From: an uncultured Planctomycetota bacterium
Lineage (GTDB): Bacteria > Planctomycetota > Planctomycetia > Gemmatales > HRBIN36
Assembly: GCA_937944855.1 (NCBI GenBank)
Contig: CALFAY010000013.1
Coordinates: 80,412-144,411, forward strand
Length of the DNA: 64,000 nt
Direction of reading: 5' to 3'
The position numbers and the translations under genes were made by a program. The notes under the pieces were generated by a model. That model ran no database searches, was not told the DNA's origin, and saw only the letters and a list, made by a program, of their open reading frames with translations. Below, one piece after another: positions 32,569 to 41,266 of the stretch (position 1 is its first letter; each line of letters begins with the position of its first letter).

Positions 32569-34944
32569 ATGGGAGTGCCACGCGGCGGCGTTGCGGCTCT
32601 GCTCGTCCTCGGAACTCTCATCGCACTCCACGCCGCCGACCAGGCGGATGAAAAGCCTCTCGCTCTAGTGGGCGGGTTGATCCGGACCCAGACGGAAGCG
32701 GGTGATTTCGTCGGCTGTGTGGTCGTGGATCGGGGCCGCATTGCCGCGCTGGGACCGGACGTGCAACCGCCTCCCGGCGCTCGGGTCCTCAACATCAGCG
32801 GCTGCGTCGTGACGCCGGGATTGATCGACGCTCGCAGTCTGGTGGGCCTGAATGCCTCGGCCGCTTCGGAAAGTGGTCGGGACGGCAGCCTCGACATCCT
32901 TGATGCCGTCGATCCGTACTCGGATGCCTGGCGAGATGCCGCTCGACATGGCGTGACCGCCGTGGCCGTACAACCGGCCGGTTCGGGCAACCTGGGCGGC
33001 AGCGGGGCCATTTTGCGGGCTGCTCCCGGAGAAATGCCGGCCGATCTGGTGATCCGATCCCCCGCGGCCTTACAGGCCTGTCTGGGCATCGCGCCCCGGG
33101 CCGAGACCCCGGCCGCAAGTCCCCTGCTCGATCTGCTCCGCAGCCGCGGTTTTCAGATTCCTACGCAACCGCAACAACCGGCCGCTCCGCCTCCGGCCAC
33201 AACCTTGACCCGATACGCCCAATACGAGCAACTCCGCAGCCAGTTCGAGGCCGCCAAACGCTATGGCGACAACCCCCCGGCCCGCAAAGACCGTGCGCGG
33301 GAACTGCTCGCCGAGGCTGTTCGAGGGCGCATCCCTGTCCGCATGGAGGTTCACTACGAGGACGACGTCCGCAACGCCCTTCGTCTGGCAGCCGACTTCA
33401 ACCTGCGGATGATTTTCGAGCGGGTGGAGCGCTGCCGAGTCATTCCCGAAGAATTGAAACGATCCCGCTGCGGGCTGGTGATCGGGCCGTTGTGGCCGGA
33501 GCGGCCTTCGGATGCGGTGCGAAGTCTGGCTCTGGACGGCCGCAAGTGCGCGGTGGGAACCTTCGGCTCCGGGGCCTTGGCCACGGCTGCCTTGCGTTAC
33601 CACGCCGCCGCTGCCGTCGCTGCGGGATTTCCGCGCAACCGCGTCTTGGCTGTTCTGACCAGCGACGCCGCCGATCTGCTTGGCGTCGGCGACAAGCTCG
33701 GCCGGCTGGCCGTTGGAAGGACCGCCGATCTGACCGTCTTCGCCGGCGATCCGCTCGACCCGTCCGCTCCGGTCCGCCTGACCATCAGTCAGGGCACGAT
33801 CACTTACGAGAACTGGGAAGCTGAAGCCGTTGAGCTTCCGCGCTCCGTCGCCGTCGCCATTCCCGAGAAACTGCCGAGCCGCTTGACGCTCCGTACCCGC
33901 CGACTCCTCGCCCCCGACGGGACGTGGAAAGAAGGTAGCTTGCACCTCAGCGACGGCCGATTCGTGGCCGAGTCGCAATTCGCTGGCGATTCCGCCGTGC
34001 TGACCGTGGACCTGGGCGACGCTCCGATCACGCCCGGTCTGGTGTCTGCCCATTTTCCGTTGAATGTGGAGCAGACGCCCGATGCCGACGCCTCGCATCT
34101 CCGTGCCGGCGATCTGCTCTTCGATCAGCAGGGCCGGTTGCATTCCCAGCTGGAAAGCGGAATGCTCTGGATCGTCGCGGCACCGGGTTCGGCCAATGTG
34201 CTGGCCGGGACGGCAACGCTGCTGCCGACCTCCGATCGGGGAACCTCGGCTTCCCGATCCGACGTGGCCCTCAAAGGCGTGCTGACCGCTGCCGCCCGCA
34301 GCCGGGACCGCTATCCGGTGAGTCTGGCGGGGCAATACGCCCTGGTCGCCGACCGACTTCGCGGGGCGTCCAGCGACACGGCGTTGTATCTCCCCGATCC
34401 GATCCGGCGGGCTTTGCTCGCCCAGCGAGAGCGAACTTTGGAAGCCGTTCGCTCTCGATCCTGGCCGATGCTCCTGGAAGCTCAGACGCGAGCCGAGATC
34501 GAAGCGGCGGTTCGACTCGTCGAGGAATGCAGGGTCCGCGGCATCCTCGTCCATCCGCGTGAAACGGAGGGCACAGAGGAACTGCTTCGATCCGCGAACC
34601 TGGCGGTCGTGATCGGTCCGACGCGGCCGACCGACGCCGAACGCACCGTGACAGGCTTGGTACGTCTGATTCAACAGGGCGTTCCCGCAGCAGTGGGTGG
34701 CGACGCCGCGGATATGCGCACCACGGCGGCGATGCTGGCCGCAGCGGGACTGCCCCGGGCCGCGGCACGCAAAACCCTGATCGCCGCCGACCTCGACTCC
34801 CTGGCTCCGGCCCCGGCAGCGTCCCGTTTCGCCCCGGGCAGTCCGGCGGACCTGGTGATCTGGTCCGGTGATCCGCTCGACCTGACGGCTCGGCCGCTTG
34901 CGGTGATCGTGGAGGGCAAACGCGTCGCGGGAACCGCGCCATGA
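32569..34944 (+). CDS. Exported double amidohydrolase-like protein lacking metal ligands
   Basis: A 791-aa protein with a signal peptide (VAALLVLGTLIALHAADQA). Two amidohydrolase-family units lie in tandem. Unit 1 opens with LALVGGLIRTQTEAGDFVG...VTPGLIDARSLVGLN and ends near residue 420 with DKLGRLAVGRTADLTVFAGDPLD; unit 2 opens with SRLTLRTRRLLAPDGTW...APITPGLVSAHFPLN and ends with APGSPADLVIWSGDPLDL at the C-terminus. In both, the HxH after PGLID is gone (DARSL, SAHFP keeps one His). The beta-sandwich ends that normally frame the barrel are intact. A Pro/Gln-rich loop lies near 200. It is probably catalytically inert, at least as a classical metal hydrolase. GCGGAGAC precedes the ATG. The next gene overlaps its stop (ATGA). 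Confidence 0.85.
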   Translation: MGVPRGGVAALLVLGTLIALHAADQADEKPLALVGGLIRTQTEAGDFVGCVVVDRGRIAALGPDVQPPPGARVLNISGCVVTPGLIDARSLVGLNASAASESGRDGSLDILDAVDPYSDAWRDAARHGVTAVAVQPAGSGNLGGSGAILRAAPGEMPADLVIRSPAALQACLGIAPRAETPAASPLLDLLRSRGFQIPTQPQQPAAPPPATTLTRYAQYEQLRSQFEAAKRYGDNPPARKDRARELLAEAVRGRIPVRMEVHYEDDVRNALRLAADFNLRMIFERVERCRVIPEELKRSRCGLVIGPLWPERPSDAVRSLALDGRKCAVGTFGSGALATAALRYHAAAAVAAGFPRNRVLAVLTSDAADLLGVGDKLGRLAVGRTADLTVFAGDPLDPSAPVRLTISQGTITYENWEAEAVELPRSVAVAIPEKLPSRLTLRTRRLLAPDGTWKEGSLHLSDGRFVAESQFAGDSAVLTVDLGDAPITPGLVSAHFPLNVEQTPDADASHLRAGDLLFDQQGRLHSQLESGMLWIVAAPGSANVLAGTATLLPTSDRGTSASRSDVALKGVLTAAARSRDRYPVSLAGQYALVADRLRGASSDTALYLPDPIRRALLAQRERTLEAVRSRSWPMLLEAQTRAEIEAAVRLVEECRVRGILVHPRETEGTEELLRSANLAVVIGPTRPTDAERTVTGLVRLIQQGVPAAVGGDAADMRTTAAMLAAAGLPRAAARKTLIAADLDSLAPAPAASRFAPGSPADLVIWSGDPLDLTARPLAVIVEGKRVAGTAP

Positions 34945-36140
34945 AACCGTGGACCGACACCATGACGGACAACAAGAATCTGTGGACGCAGCCTTGGCGA
35001 AGTTTGCTGCTGACGGCGCTGGTCCTGGTTCCGATCACCGCCCAGGCCGAGGAATTGTTCATCAAGGCCGGCCGGATTTACACGCTGGACGGACCGCCGT
35101 TGTCGCCCGGTGTCGTCCATGTGCGGGACGGCAAGATCGTCGCCGTCGGACCCGATCTCCCCATCGCCTCGGGCAGCCGTTTCCGCGACCTGGGTTCCGG
35201 AGTGCTGCTGCCGGGCTTCATTGACGCCGCCAGTTCCGCGGGTCTGGAAGGCGGACGGGCTGAATCCACGGTCGAAGTCAGTCCCCGTCTCCGCGCCCTC
35301 GATGCCGTCGATCCGTCCAGTTCCGCCCTTCGTCGGCTGTGTCATGAGGGTGTCACGACGGTGCACATTCTGCCCGGCACGGACAACGTCATCAGCGGCT
35401 TGTCCTGCATCCTGAAGACCCTGACCGACCGCCGACGACAACCGCTGCGAGCCGACTATGGATTGGCCATCACCACGTCCTCCGATCCCGTCGAAGGCAA
35501 TTCCTCGCGCAACCGTCCGGACTCGATCTACAACCGTCAGCCGACCAACCGCATGGGCGTCGTCTGGCTGTTGCGGAGCGAGTTCGGATTGGCGACCCGG
35601 ACCTCGACCCCCGACCGGGCCGTACTCCGCGAAGTGCTCGCCGGAACCAGGCCCGTGTTCTGCACCAGCCGGCTCGACACCGACCTGCTGGCGGCCCTGC
35701 GACTGCGGGAGGAATACCCGATGCGGCTGGTCCTGGTCGGTGGCCAGGAGGCGTATCGTGTGCGCGAGCAGATCGCCGCGGCCGGGGTGCCGCTGCTGTT
35801 GGCCCGCGTCAGCAGCCAAGCTGGCATCGGACCGGAAAGCACGGAGACGATCCTGAATCTGCCGGGGGTTTTACAGCAAGCGGGCATTCCGATCTGCCTG
35901 ACCGGCGGCGATCTGCTGGAACAGGCCCGCTGGGCCGTCCGCTTCGGGCTGCCCCGGGATGCCGCCCTGGAAGCGATCACCGTGCAACCGGCCCGCGTAC
36001 TGCAACTGGAACAGCGCGTCGGCCGCATCAAGCCCGGTCTGGACGCCGATCTGGTCGCCCTCAGCGGCGATCCGTTCGATTGCTCGACGCGAATCCTTTG
36101 GACCATGATCGACGGCATCATCCGCGCCGAGGAGCCGTGA
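34941..36140 (+). CDS. Exported amidohydrolase-like protein lacking HxH
   Basis: A 399-aa protein starting inside the stop of the preceding gene (ATGA), a sign of translational coupling. A hydrophobic segment (SLLLTALVLVPITAQA) near residue 25 is a signal peptide. The amidohydrolase frame is clear (LFIKAGRIYTLDGPPLSPGVVHVRDGKIVAVG; VLLPGFIDAASSAG; RVGRIKPGLDADLVALSGDPFD), but the HxH metal motif is replaced by DAASS and the barrel histidines are not recognisable; LTGGD may keep the last Asp. It is shorter than the 415-485-aa single-domain members beside it. A non-catalytic partner or binding protein is inferred. Confidence 0.85.
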   Translation: MKPWTDTMTDNKNLWTQPWRSLLLTALVLVPITAQAEELFIKAGRIYTLDGPPLSPGVVHVRDGKIVAVGPDLPIASGSRFRDLGSGVLLPGFIDAASSAGLEGGRAESTVEVSPRLRALDAVDPSSSALRRLCHEGVTTVHILPGTDNVISGLSCILKTLTDRRRQPLRADYGLAITTSSDPVEGNSSRNRPDSIYNRQPTNRMGVVWLLRSEFGLATRTSTPDRAVLREVLAGTRPVFCTSRLDTDLLAALRLREEYPMRLVLVGGQEAYRVREQIAAAGVPLLLARVSSQAGIGPESTETILNLPGVLQQAGIPICLTGGDLLEQARWAVRFGLPRDAALEAITVQPARVLQLEQRVGRIKPGLDADLVALSGDPFDCSTRILWTMIDGIIRAEEP

Positions 36141-36142
36141 CT

Positions 36143-37522
36143 ATGCGTTGTCACTCCTTTGTCGTTCTGCTTGTGCTGACCTCGCTATCCGGGGCGTGGG
36201 GCGAAGAGGTCCTGGCGATCAAGGGCGGCAAAATCTTGCCGGTGTCGGGTCCGCCCATCGAAAGCGGCGTGGTGGTGATCCGAAACGGAAAGATCGAAGC
36301 CGTCGGCAAGGACTTGGCCATTCCGCCTGATGCCCGGGTCCTCGACGCCACGGGCAAGGTCGTCATGCCCGGTCTGATCGAAGTCCACTCCTCCCGCGGC
36401 ATGGACCAGACCAACGAAACCAACCCGATCGTGCCGTTTTTGTCCGTGGTGGACGCGATTGATCCAAGCCAGGATTACTTCGAGGAGTGTCGGCGGCAGG
36501 GGATCACGACAGCGGCCATCGTCCCGGGAAACAACACGATCTTCGGCGGGCAGGCGGCCATCGTGCGGACCGCCGGCCAGTTCCTCAACGAAATGCTCCT
36601 CAAGCGGGACATCGGCATGAAGATTTCCCTGCGGCCGACTGGGGACCGCAATCGCATGGGTCAGGTGGCGGCCATTCGTCGGGAACTCGATGCCGCCCGG
36701 GAGGCGATGACCGAGCGCAGCCGAACCTCGCAGGCCCAGCCGCAGCCGACGCCGGACGCCAAAGGCGGCAACGGCTCCGGCCCGGGACCGCTGGCCGAAA
36801 GCGACGACGAGGACACGCAGCAGCGTCGGCCGCGTCCCGGCGGCGGCGACCAGGCCGGCCAGGAGACCAATCCTGACGCCGCCCTCGTGCGGGCGGCATT
36901 GGCCAAGCTGCTCAAGGGCGAACAGATCGCCTTCATCTACTGCGAACTGCCGATGGACGTGCCCCAGGCGGTCCGGCTGGTCAAGGAATACAAACTGCGG
37001 GGCGTGCTCGTGCTTGCTCCGGCTTGTCACAGGGCTGTCAAACAGGTTGCCGCCTCGGGCTTGCCGGTGGTTCTCGAACCGACGCTGGTGCTGTGGGAGA
37101 GCGATCCGCGAACCGGAGAGGAGAAGCAGATCGTACTGCCGAAGCTGTACCGGGACGCCGGGGTGCCGGTGACCTTCACGGTGACGCCGACCCAGCCGGC
37201 GGGAGCGGGGCGGGGCAGCGGCAGCCAGCCGCCGATTCTGGGCACGAATTTCCTCTGGTTCCAGGCGGCCACGGCCCTGAAATACGGCACGCCTTACGAC
37301 GAAGCCCTGCGGTCGATCACGCTGCGGCCCGCGGAAGTGCTCGGTATCGCCGACAGCCGTGGTTCGCTGGAACCGGGAAAGGCCGCAGATGTCGTGATCC
37401 TCAGCGGCGATCCGCTCAAGCTCGATACCTGGGTCGAGACCACGATCATTGACGGGCGGGTGGTGTACGAACGGCACAACGACCGCAAGATCAAGGCCTT
37501 GTTGAAACCGGATGCGGAGTGA
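36143..37522 (+). CDS. Exported amidohydrolase-like protein, one His of HxH left
   Basis: A 459-aa protein. The ATG at 36143 lies 2 bases after the previous stop, and the protein begins with a signal peptide (FVVLLVLTSLSGAWG); the longer in-frame start at 36080 would overlap the previous gene. Family landmarks: VLAIKGGKILPVSGPPIESGVVVIRNGKIEAVG, VVMPGLIEVHSSRGMDQ and LEPGKAADVVILSGDPLKLD. Of the HxH motif only the first His survives (EVHSS). A hydrophilic low-complexity insert (about 215-265; Gln/Pro/Gly/Asp-rich) interrupts the barrel. It is probably not a normal metal-dependent hydrolase. Confidence 0.85.
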   Translation: MRCHSFVVLLVLTSLSGAWGEEVLAIKGGKILPVSGPPIESGVVVIRNGKIEAVGKDLAIPPDARVLDATGKVVMPGLIEVHSSRGMDQTNETNPIVPFLSVVDAIDPSQDYFEECRRQGITTAAIVPGNNTIFGGQAAIVRTAGQFLNEMLLKRDIGMKISLRPTGDRNRMGQVAAIRRELDAAREAMTERSRTSQAQPQPTPDAKGGNGSGPGPLAESDDEDTQQRRPRPGGGDQAGQETNPDAALVRAALAKLLKGEQIAFIYCELPMDVPQAVRLVKEYKLRGVLVLAPACHRAVKQVAASGLPVVLEPTLVLWESDPRTGEEKQIVLPKLYRDAGVPVTFTVTPTQPAGAGRGSGSQPPILGTNFLWFQAATALKYGTPYDEALRSITLRPAEVLGIADSRGSLEPGKAADVVILSGDPLKLDTWVETTIIDGRVVYERHNDRKIKALLKPDAE

Positions 37523-37561
37523 GTCGTGATACGCTTCTCTCCGCCATGAGTTCGGGTGCAT

Positions 37562-39970
37562 ATGCGAGTTGCTTGTACATTCGCGGCCTTGTTGAGCTTT
37601 GCCGCTTCCCTCCTTGCGGGGGAGGTGCGCGTCTATCACGCGGCCCAGATCTGGCCGGGCAATGGTCCGCCTCTTACGGATGCCGTGCTGGTCGTCGAGG
37701 ACGGCAAGATCATTGCTGTCGGCAAAGCGAGCGAGGTGTCGATCCCCGAAACAGCGCTGCGGCACAACCTGGGCAAAGCGGTCATCATCCCGGGTTTGAT
37801 CGCCGGAGAAACCGGACTGGCCGAGGGCGGACGCGATGATGCCGTGGCCTTCACGCCGCATCATCGGGCCGTGGATGGCTTCGACTGGTACGGCGACTAC
37901 GCAGCGGTCCTGGCCGGAGGCGTGACCACGGTGCAGGTGTCGCCGGGTTCCCGGCGTCTGGTCCCCGGACAGGGGGCCGTGGTCAAGCTGCACGGTGCGG
38001 ACCTGGACCGCCGCACGCTCAAAGCTCCCGAGAGCCTCCGTATCGTCCTCGGCGAGGCGTACAAAAATCCGCCCCGCATCTACGAGCCGCCTGTCGGCGC
38101 GGTTTCCGTCGAGCGACCGCTTCTGCCATCGCAACCGCAATTGGCCGGCAGCCTCGCGGCCGCCGTCGCCGGACTTCGCAGCGCCTTCGTCGCCGCCAAA
38201 AGTCGCCGTCCTCAATCGGATCCGATCCTGGACCCCCTGGCCTTGCCGATGACCGAGAAGTTGCGAGTTCGCGTCAGTGCTTCCGGGCCTGGAGATGTTC
38301 CGGCGATGTTGACCGTGGCGAAAGAGTTCGACCTGCGGCTGACGCTTGTGGAGCCGAACCTGAGCGGCACCAAAGTCGCCGAGTGGAAGCCCCACGTGGA
38401 GGGGGTGGTCCTGAGCATCGGCATCCGTCCGGGCATGATCGGGGACGGACTGCCGCCGCGTCCCCCGGCGGACCTCGCCCGGCAACTCCTGGTCGCCGGT
38501 CTTCCAGTCGCCCTCAAGCCGGTGCAGGATGCCGATCTAAAGGACCTGCTCTATCTGGCCGGGCAGTTCCGACCGCAACTGAGCGAAGTCGAGGCCTTGC
38601 GGCTGGTCACGGCTGATGCCGCTGCAGTGCTCGGCGTCGCTAACCGCGTTGGTACCCTGGCCGCAGGCAGAGACGCCGATTTCGTCGTCCTCAGCGGGCC
38701 GCCCTTCGCTGTGCCGACACGGGTCCGCCAGGTGTATGTCGATGGGGAGCCGGTCATCTCGGCCGGGGAGAGCAAACGGCGGCTGCTGCGGGCAGGGCGG
38801 ATCTTCACCGGCACCGGCGAAGCGCTGAGCGATGCCGCGGTTCTCATCGACCACGGCAAGATTCGTGCCGTCGGCCGGGAGGTCGCCCTGCCGCCCGATG
38901 CGGTCGTGCAGGAATTTCCCGACGCCGTCATCGTCCCGGGCTTCATTGACCTGGGGGTGACGTTCGGCGTCGGCGGTTCGCTGTCGTCGGCGGTGCCATT
39001 GCAGACCCGACTCGGCGAACGGCTGGTGATCGGCGACCCAGCGTACAAGCCGGTACGACAGGCCGGTGTCACCACCGTGCTGCTTTCCGGTCCTGCTCCG
39101 GCCGCCGTCGTCGCCTACAAGCCGACCGATAAACCGCGGGTGGTTCAGGATCCCGTGGCCTTGCGTTTCGCCTTGCGGGGCAATTTGTCTTCGGCCTCGG
39201 CATCGCTGCGGGAAACGCTCCGGGCCGGCAAAGCCTACGCCGACGCCTGGGACCGCTACGAGAAGGAATTGCCGCTCTACGAACAGAAAAAGAAGGAGTA
39301 CAACGCTCAGATCGCCGCTCAACAACAGGCTCGACAAGCATCGGGCGACCAGGAACAGAAGGCTGGAGAACAAAAGGCGGACGAAAAAAAGGACGAGAAG
39401 AAGCCGGAACCGCCTCGGCCCCCGGAACGTCCGCAGGCCAACCCGGCGCTGGAACCGTACCGGGCGCTGTTCTCCCGGCGGATTCCCGCGCTGGTCGAGG
39501 TCCAGCGGGAGGACGCGATCCGCCTGGCCATCGCCATCTGCCGCGAGGAGTTCGATCTGAAGTTGGTCCTCGTCGGAGCGGAGGACGCGCCCCGAGTCGG
39601 GAAGCTGCTGGCGGAAAAGGCCGTGGGCGTGGTCCTCCGGCCGCAGCTGGTCCGCGCTTCCGAGCGAGACGAAATCAATGTGCCGATGGAACTGTCCCTC
39701 AGCGGAGTCGCTTTTGGCTTTCAGTCCCAGGCTGGTCTCGGCTCCCGGCTGCTTCCGGGGGCGGTCGGCTACGCCGTGCATCGGGGCCTGGCTCCGCAGG
39801 ACGGCCTGCACGGTCTGTCCGTCCAGGCGGCCCGGCTCCTGGGGCTGGATCAGGTCGGCACGCTGACGGCGGGCAAGGATGCCGATCTGGTCGTGCTCTC
39901 CGGATCGCCTTTCGACCCGGCGACGCGCGTTCTGGCCGTGATGATTGACGGCGAATGGGTTCACGAGTGA
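37562..39970 (+). CDS. Exported double amidohydrolase-like protein lacking metal ligands
   Basis: An 802-aa protein with a signal peptide (RVACTFAALLSFAASLLAGE). It has two tandem amidohydrolase-like units: unit 1 from VYHAAQIWPGNGPPLTDAVLVVEDGKIIAVG to RVGTLAAGRDADFVVLSGPPF (about 20-390), unit 2 from RRLLRAGRIFTGTGEALSDAAVLIDHGKI to QVGTLTAGKDADLVVLSGSPFD (about 400-795). The sites where HxH should be read IIPGLIAGETGLAEG and IVPGFIDLGVTFGVG, so both are metal-site deficient. Unit 2 carries a charged Lys/Glu/Gln-rich insert (about 575-625) that may form a coiled coil. The ATG at 37562 is used; an upstream GTG two codons earlier is possible. It has the same architecture as the 791-aa gene at the head of the array. 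Confidence 0.85.
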   Translation: MRVACTFAALLSFAASLLAGEVRVYHAAQIWPGNGPPLTDAVLVVEDGKIIAVGKASEVSIPETALRHNLGKAVIIPGLIAGETGLAEGGRDDAVAFTPHHRAVDGFDWYGDYAAVLAGGVTTVQVSPGSRRLVPGQGAVVKLHGADLDRRTLKAPESLRIVLGEAYKNPPRIYEPPVGAVSVERPLLPSQPQLAGSLAAAVAGLRSAFVAAKSRRPQSDPILDPLALPMTEKLRVRVSASGPGDVPAMLTVAKEFDLRLTLVEPNLSGTKVAEWKPHVEGVVLSIGIRPGMIGDGLPPRPPADLARQLLVAGLPVALKPVQDADLKDLLYLAGQFRPQLSEVEALRLVTADAAAVLGVANRVGTLAAGRDADFVVLSGPPFAVPTRVRQVYVDGEPVISAGESKRRLLRAGRIFTGTGEALSDAAVLIDHGKIRAVGREVALPPDAVVQEFPDAVIVPGFIDLGVTFGVGGSLSSAVPLQTRLGERLVIGDPAYKPVRQAGVTTVLLSGPAPAAVVAYKPTDKPRVVQDPVALRFALRGNLSSASASLRETLRAGKAYADAWDRYEKELPLYEQKKKEYNAQIAAQQQARQASGDQEQKAGEQKADEKKDEKKPEPPRPPERPQANPALEPYRALFSRRIPALVEVQREDAIRLAIAICREEFDLKLVLVGAEDAPRVGKLLAEKAVGVVLRPQLVRASERDEINVPMELSLSGVAFGFQSQAGLGSRLLPGAVGYAVHRGLAPQDGLHGLSVQAARLLGLDQVGTLTAGKDADLVVLSGSPFDPATRVLAVMIDGEWVHE

Positions 39971-40012
39971 CATGGGGTTGACAATCCCTCTGACGCATCA
40001 GGAAAGCCTTCC

Positions 40013-41263
40013 ATGTTGGCAGGAAGATTTTTGCCCGGCATCGTTGTGACTTGTGCGGCCGCCCTGCTACTGCCGGCGCTGGTGGGGGCCGGCGAGAAGC
40101 CGAAACTGGCCATCCACGTCGCCAGGGCGATCCCTTGCGCCGGCGAGCCGATCGAAAACGCCACGATCCTTGTCGCGGACGGCAAGATCAAGGCGGTGGG
40201 CAAGCGTGGCGAATTGGCCGTGCCCGAAGGCTACCAGGTCATCGACCACGGCACCCGTTGGGCCATGCCGGGCATGATTGACGCCCACAGCCACATCGGC
40301 GGGGCGATGGGCGACATCAACGAGATGGTCTATCAGACCAATCCCGAGTTGCGGGTGCTGGACGTGATTCGGCCGCACAACGAGCAGCTGAAAAACGCCG
40401 TGGCCGGAGGCGTGACCACGATCACCTTCATCCCCGGTTCGGGCACCAACATGGGCGGTTGGGGGGCGCTGATGAAGACCGGCCCAGGCAAGCTCGAAGA
40501 CGTGCTCCTCCGCTTCCCCGGCGTGCTGAAGATCGCTCAGGCGGGCAATCCGGAGCGACGCGGCGGCGAGGTCGGCAGCGGCCGCATGGGCATGAACCAC
40601 ATCATCCGGGAGCAGCTCCGCGAGGGCATGGGCTACGTCAAGGACTGGGACGATTACGAAGCAGGCCGCCGTCCGGACAAACCCGCCGTCAATCTCCGCC
40701 TGGAATACTTCAAGCCGCTGTTCCGCCGACAGATTCCCGTGCTCGTCCACACGCAGGGTTACCAGGTCATCATGAGTACCTTGCGGATTCTGCACGACGA
40801 GATGAACCTGAAGGTCATCATCGGCCACGGCTGCTTTGACAGCAACTTGCTCTCGGAGGAGATCCTGAAGCGGGGCATCCCGGTGATGGCAGGGCCGCGC
40901 GGCTTCCGGTATGATCCGGCTGACGGCCAGGTGAAAGGGCAGGTGGCTGGCTTCGCGGATCGGGGCGTCAAGGCCCTGGGCGTCAACACCGATTCGCCAG
41001 TCGTGCCGCAGGAGGAACTGGCCTTCCAGGCGACCATGGCGGTGCGGCTCGGTTGGAATGACGAGGACGCCATCCGCGGACTGACCATCGAACCGGCCAA
41101 GGCCCTGATGATCGAGGACCGCGTCGGTTCCCTCGAAGTCGGCAAGGATGCGGACATCGTGATTACGACCGGCTCCATCCTCGACCCTCGCCATTATGTC
41201 GTGGAAGTGTTCATTGACGGGCGTTCGGTGTACGACGTGAAAAAAGACCGACGACGGTTTTAA
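40013..41263 (+). CDS. Exported amidohydrolase with complete metal site
   Basis: A 416-aa protein with a signal peptide (GIVVTCAAALLLPALVGAG). Unlike its neighbours it keeps all recognisable metal ligands: HxH in GMIDAHSHIGG (about residue 91), His in IPVLVHTQGYQ, His in VIIGHGCFD and Asp in GVNTDSPV. Family ends are normal (VARAIPCAGEPIENATILVADGKIKAVG; RVGSLEVGKDADIVITTGSILDP). The nearest well-known relatives are imidazolonepropionase-like and related amidohydrolases; the substrate cannot be told, and an exported enzyme need not act on the same compounds. AGGAAAG precedes the ATG. It probably provides the catalytic activity of the whole array, the other genes supplying accessory subunits (inference). 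Confidence 0.88.
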   Translation: MLAGRFLPGIVVTCAAALLLPALVGAGEKPKLAIHVARAIPCAGEPIENATILVADGKIKAVGKRGELAVPEGYQVIDHGTRWAMPGMIDAHSHIGGAMGDINEMVYQTNPELRVLDVIRPHNEQLKNAVAGGVTTITFIPGSGTNMGGWGALMKTGPGKLEDVLLRFPGVLKIAQAGNPERRGGEVGSGRMGMNHIIREQLREGMGYVKDWDDYEAGRRPDKPAVNLRLEYFKPLFRRQIPVLVHTQGYQVIMSTLRILHDEMNLKVIIGHGCFDSNLLSEEILKRGIPVMAGPRGFRYDPADGQVKGQVAGFADRGVKALGVNTDSPVVPQEELAFQATMAVRLGWNDEDAIRGLTIEPAKALMIEDRVGSLEVGKDADIVITTGSILDPRHYVVEVFIDGRSVYDVKKDRRRF

Positions 41264-41266
41264 GCC

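Noticed and set aside
39976..39981. TTGACA before the gene at 40013
   Set aside because: No -10-like hexamer lies 15-19 bases downstream; the sequence there is GGAAAG, part of the ribosome-binding site.
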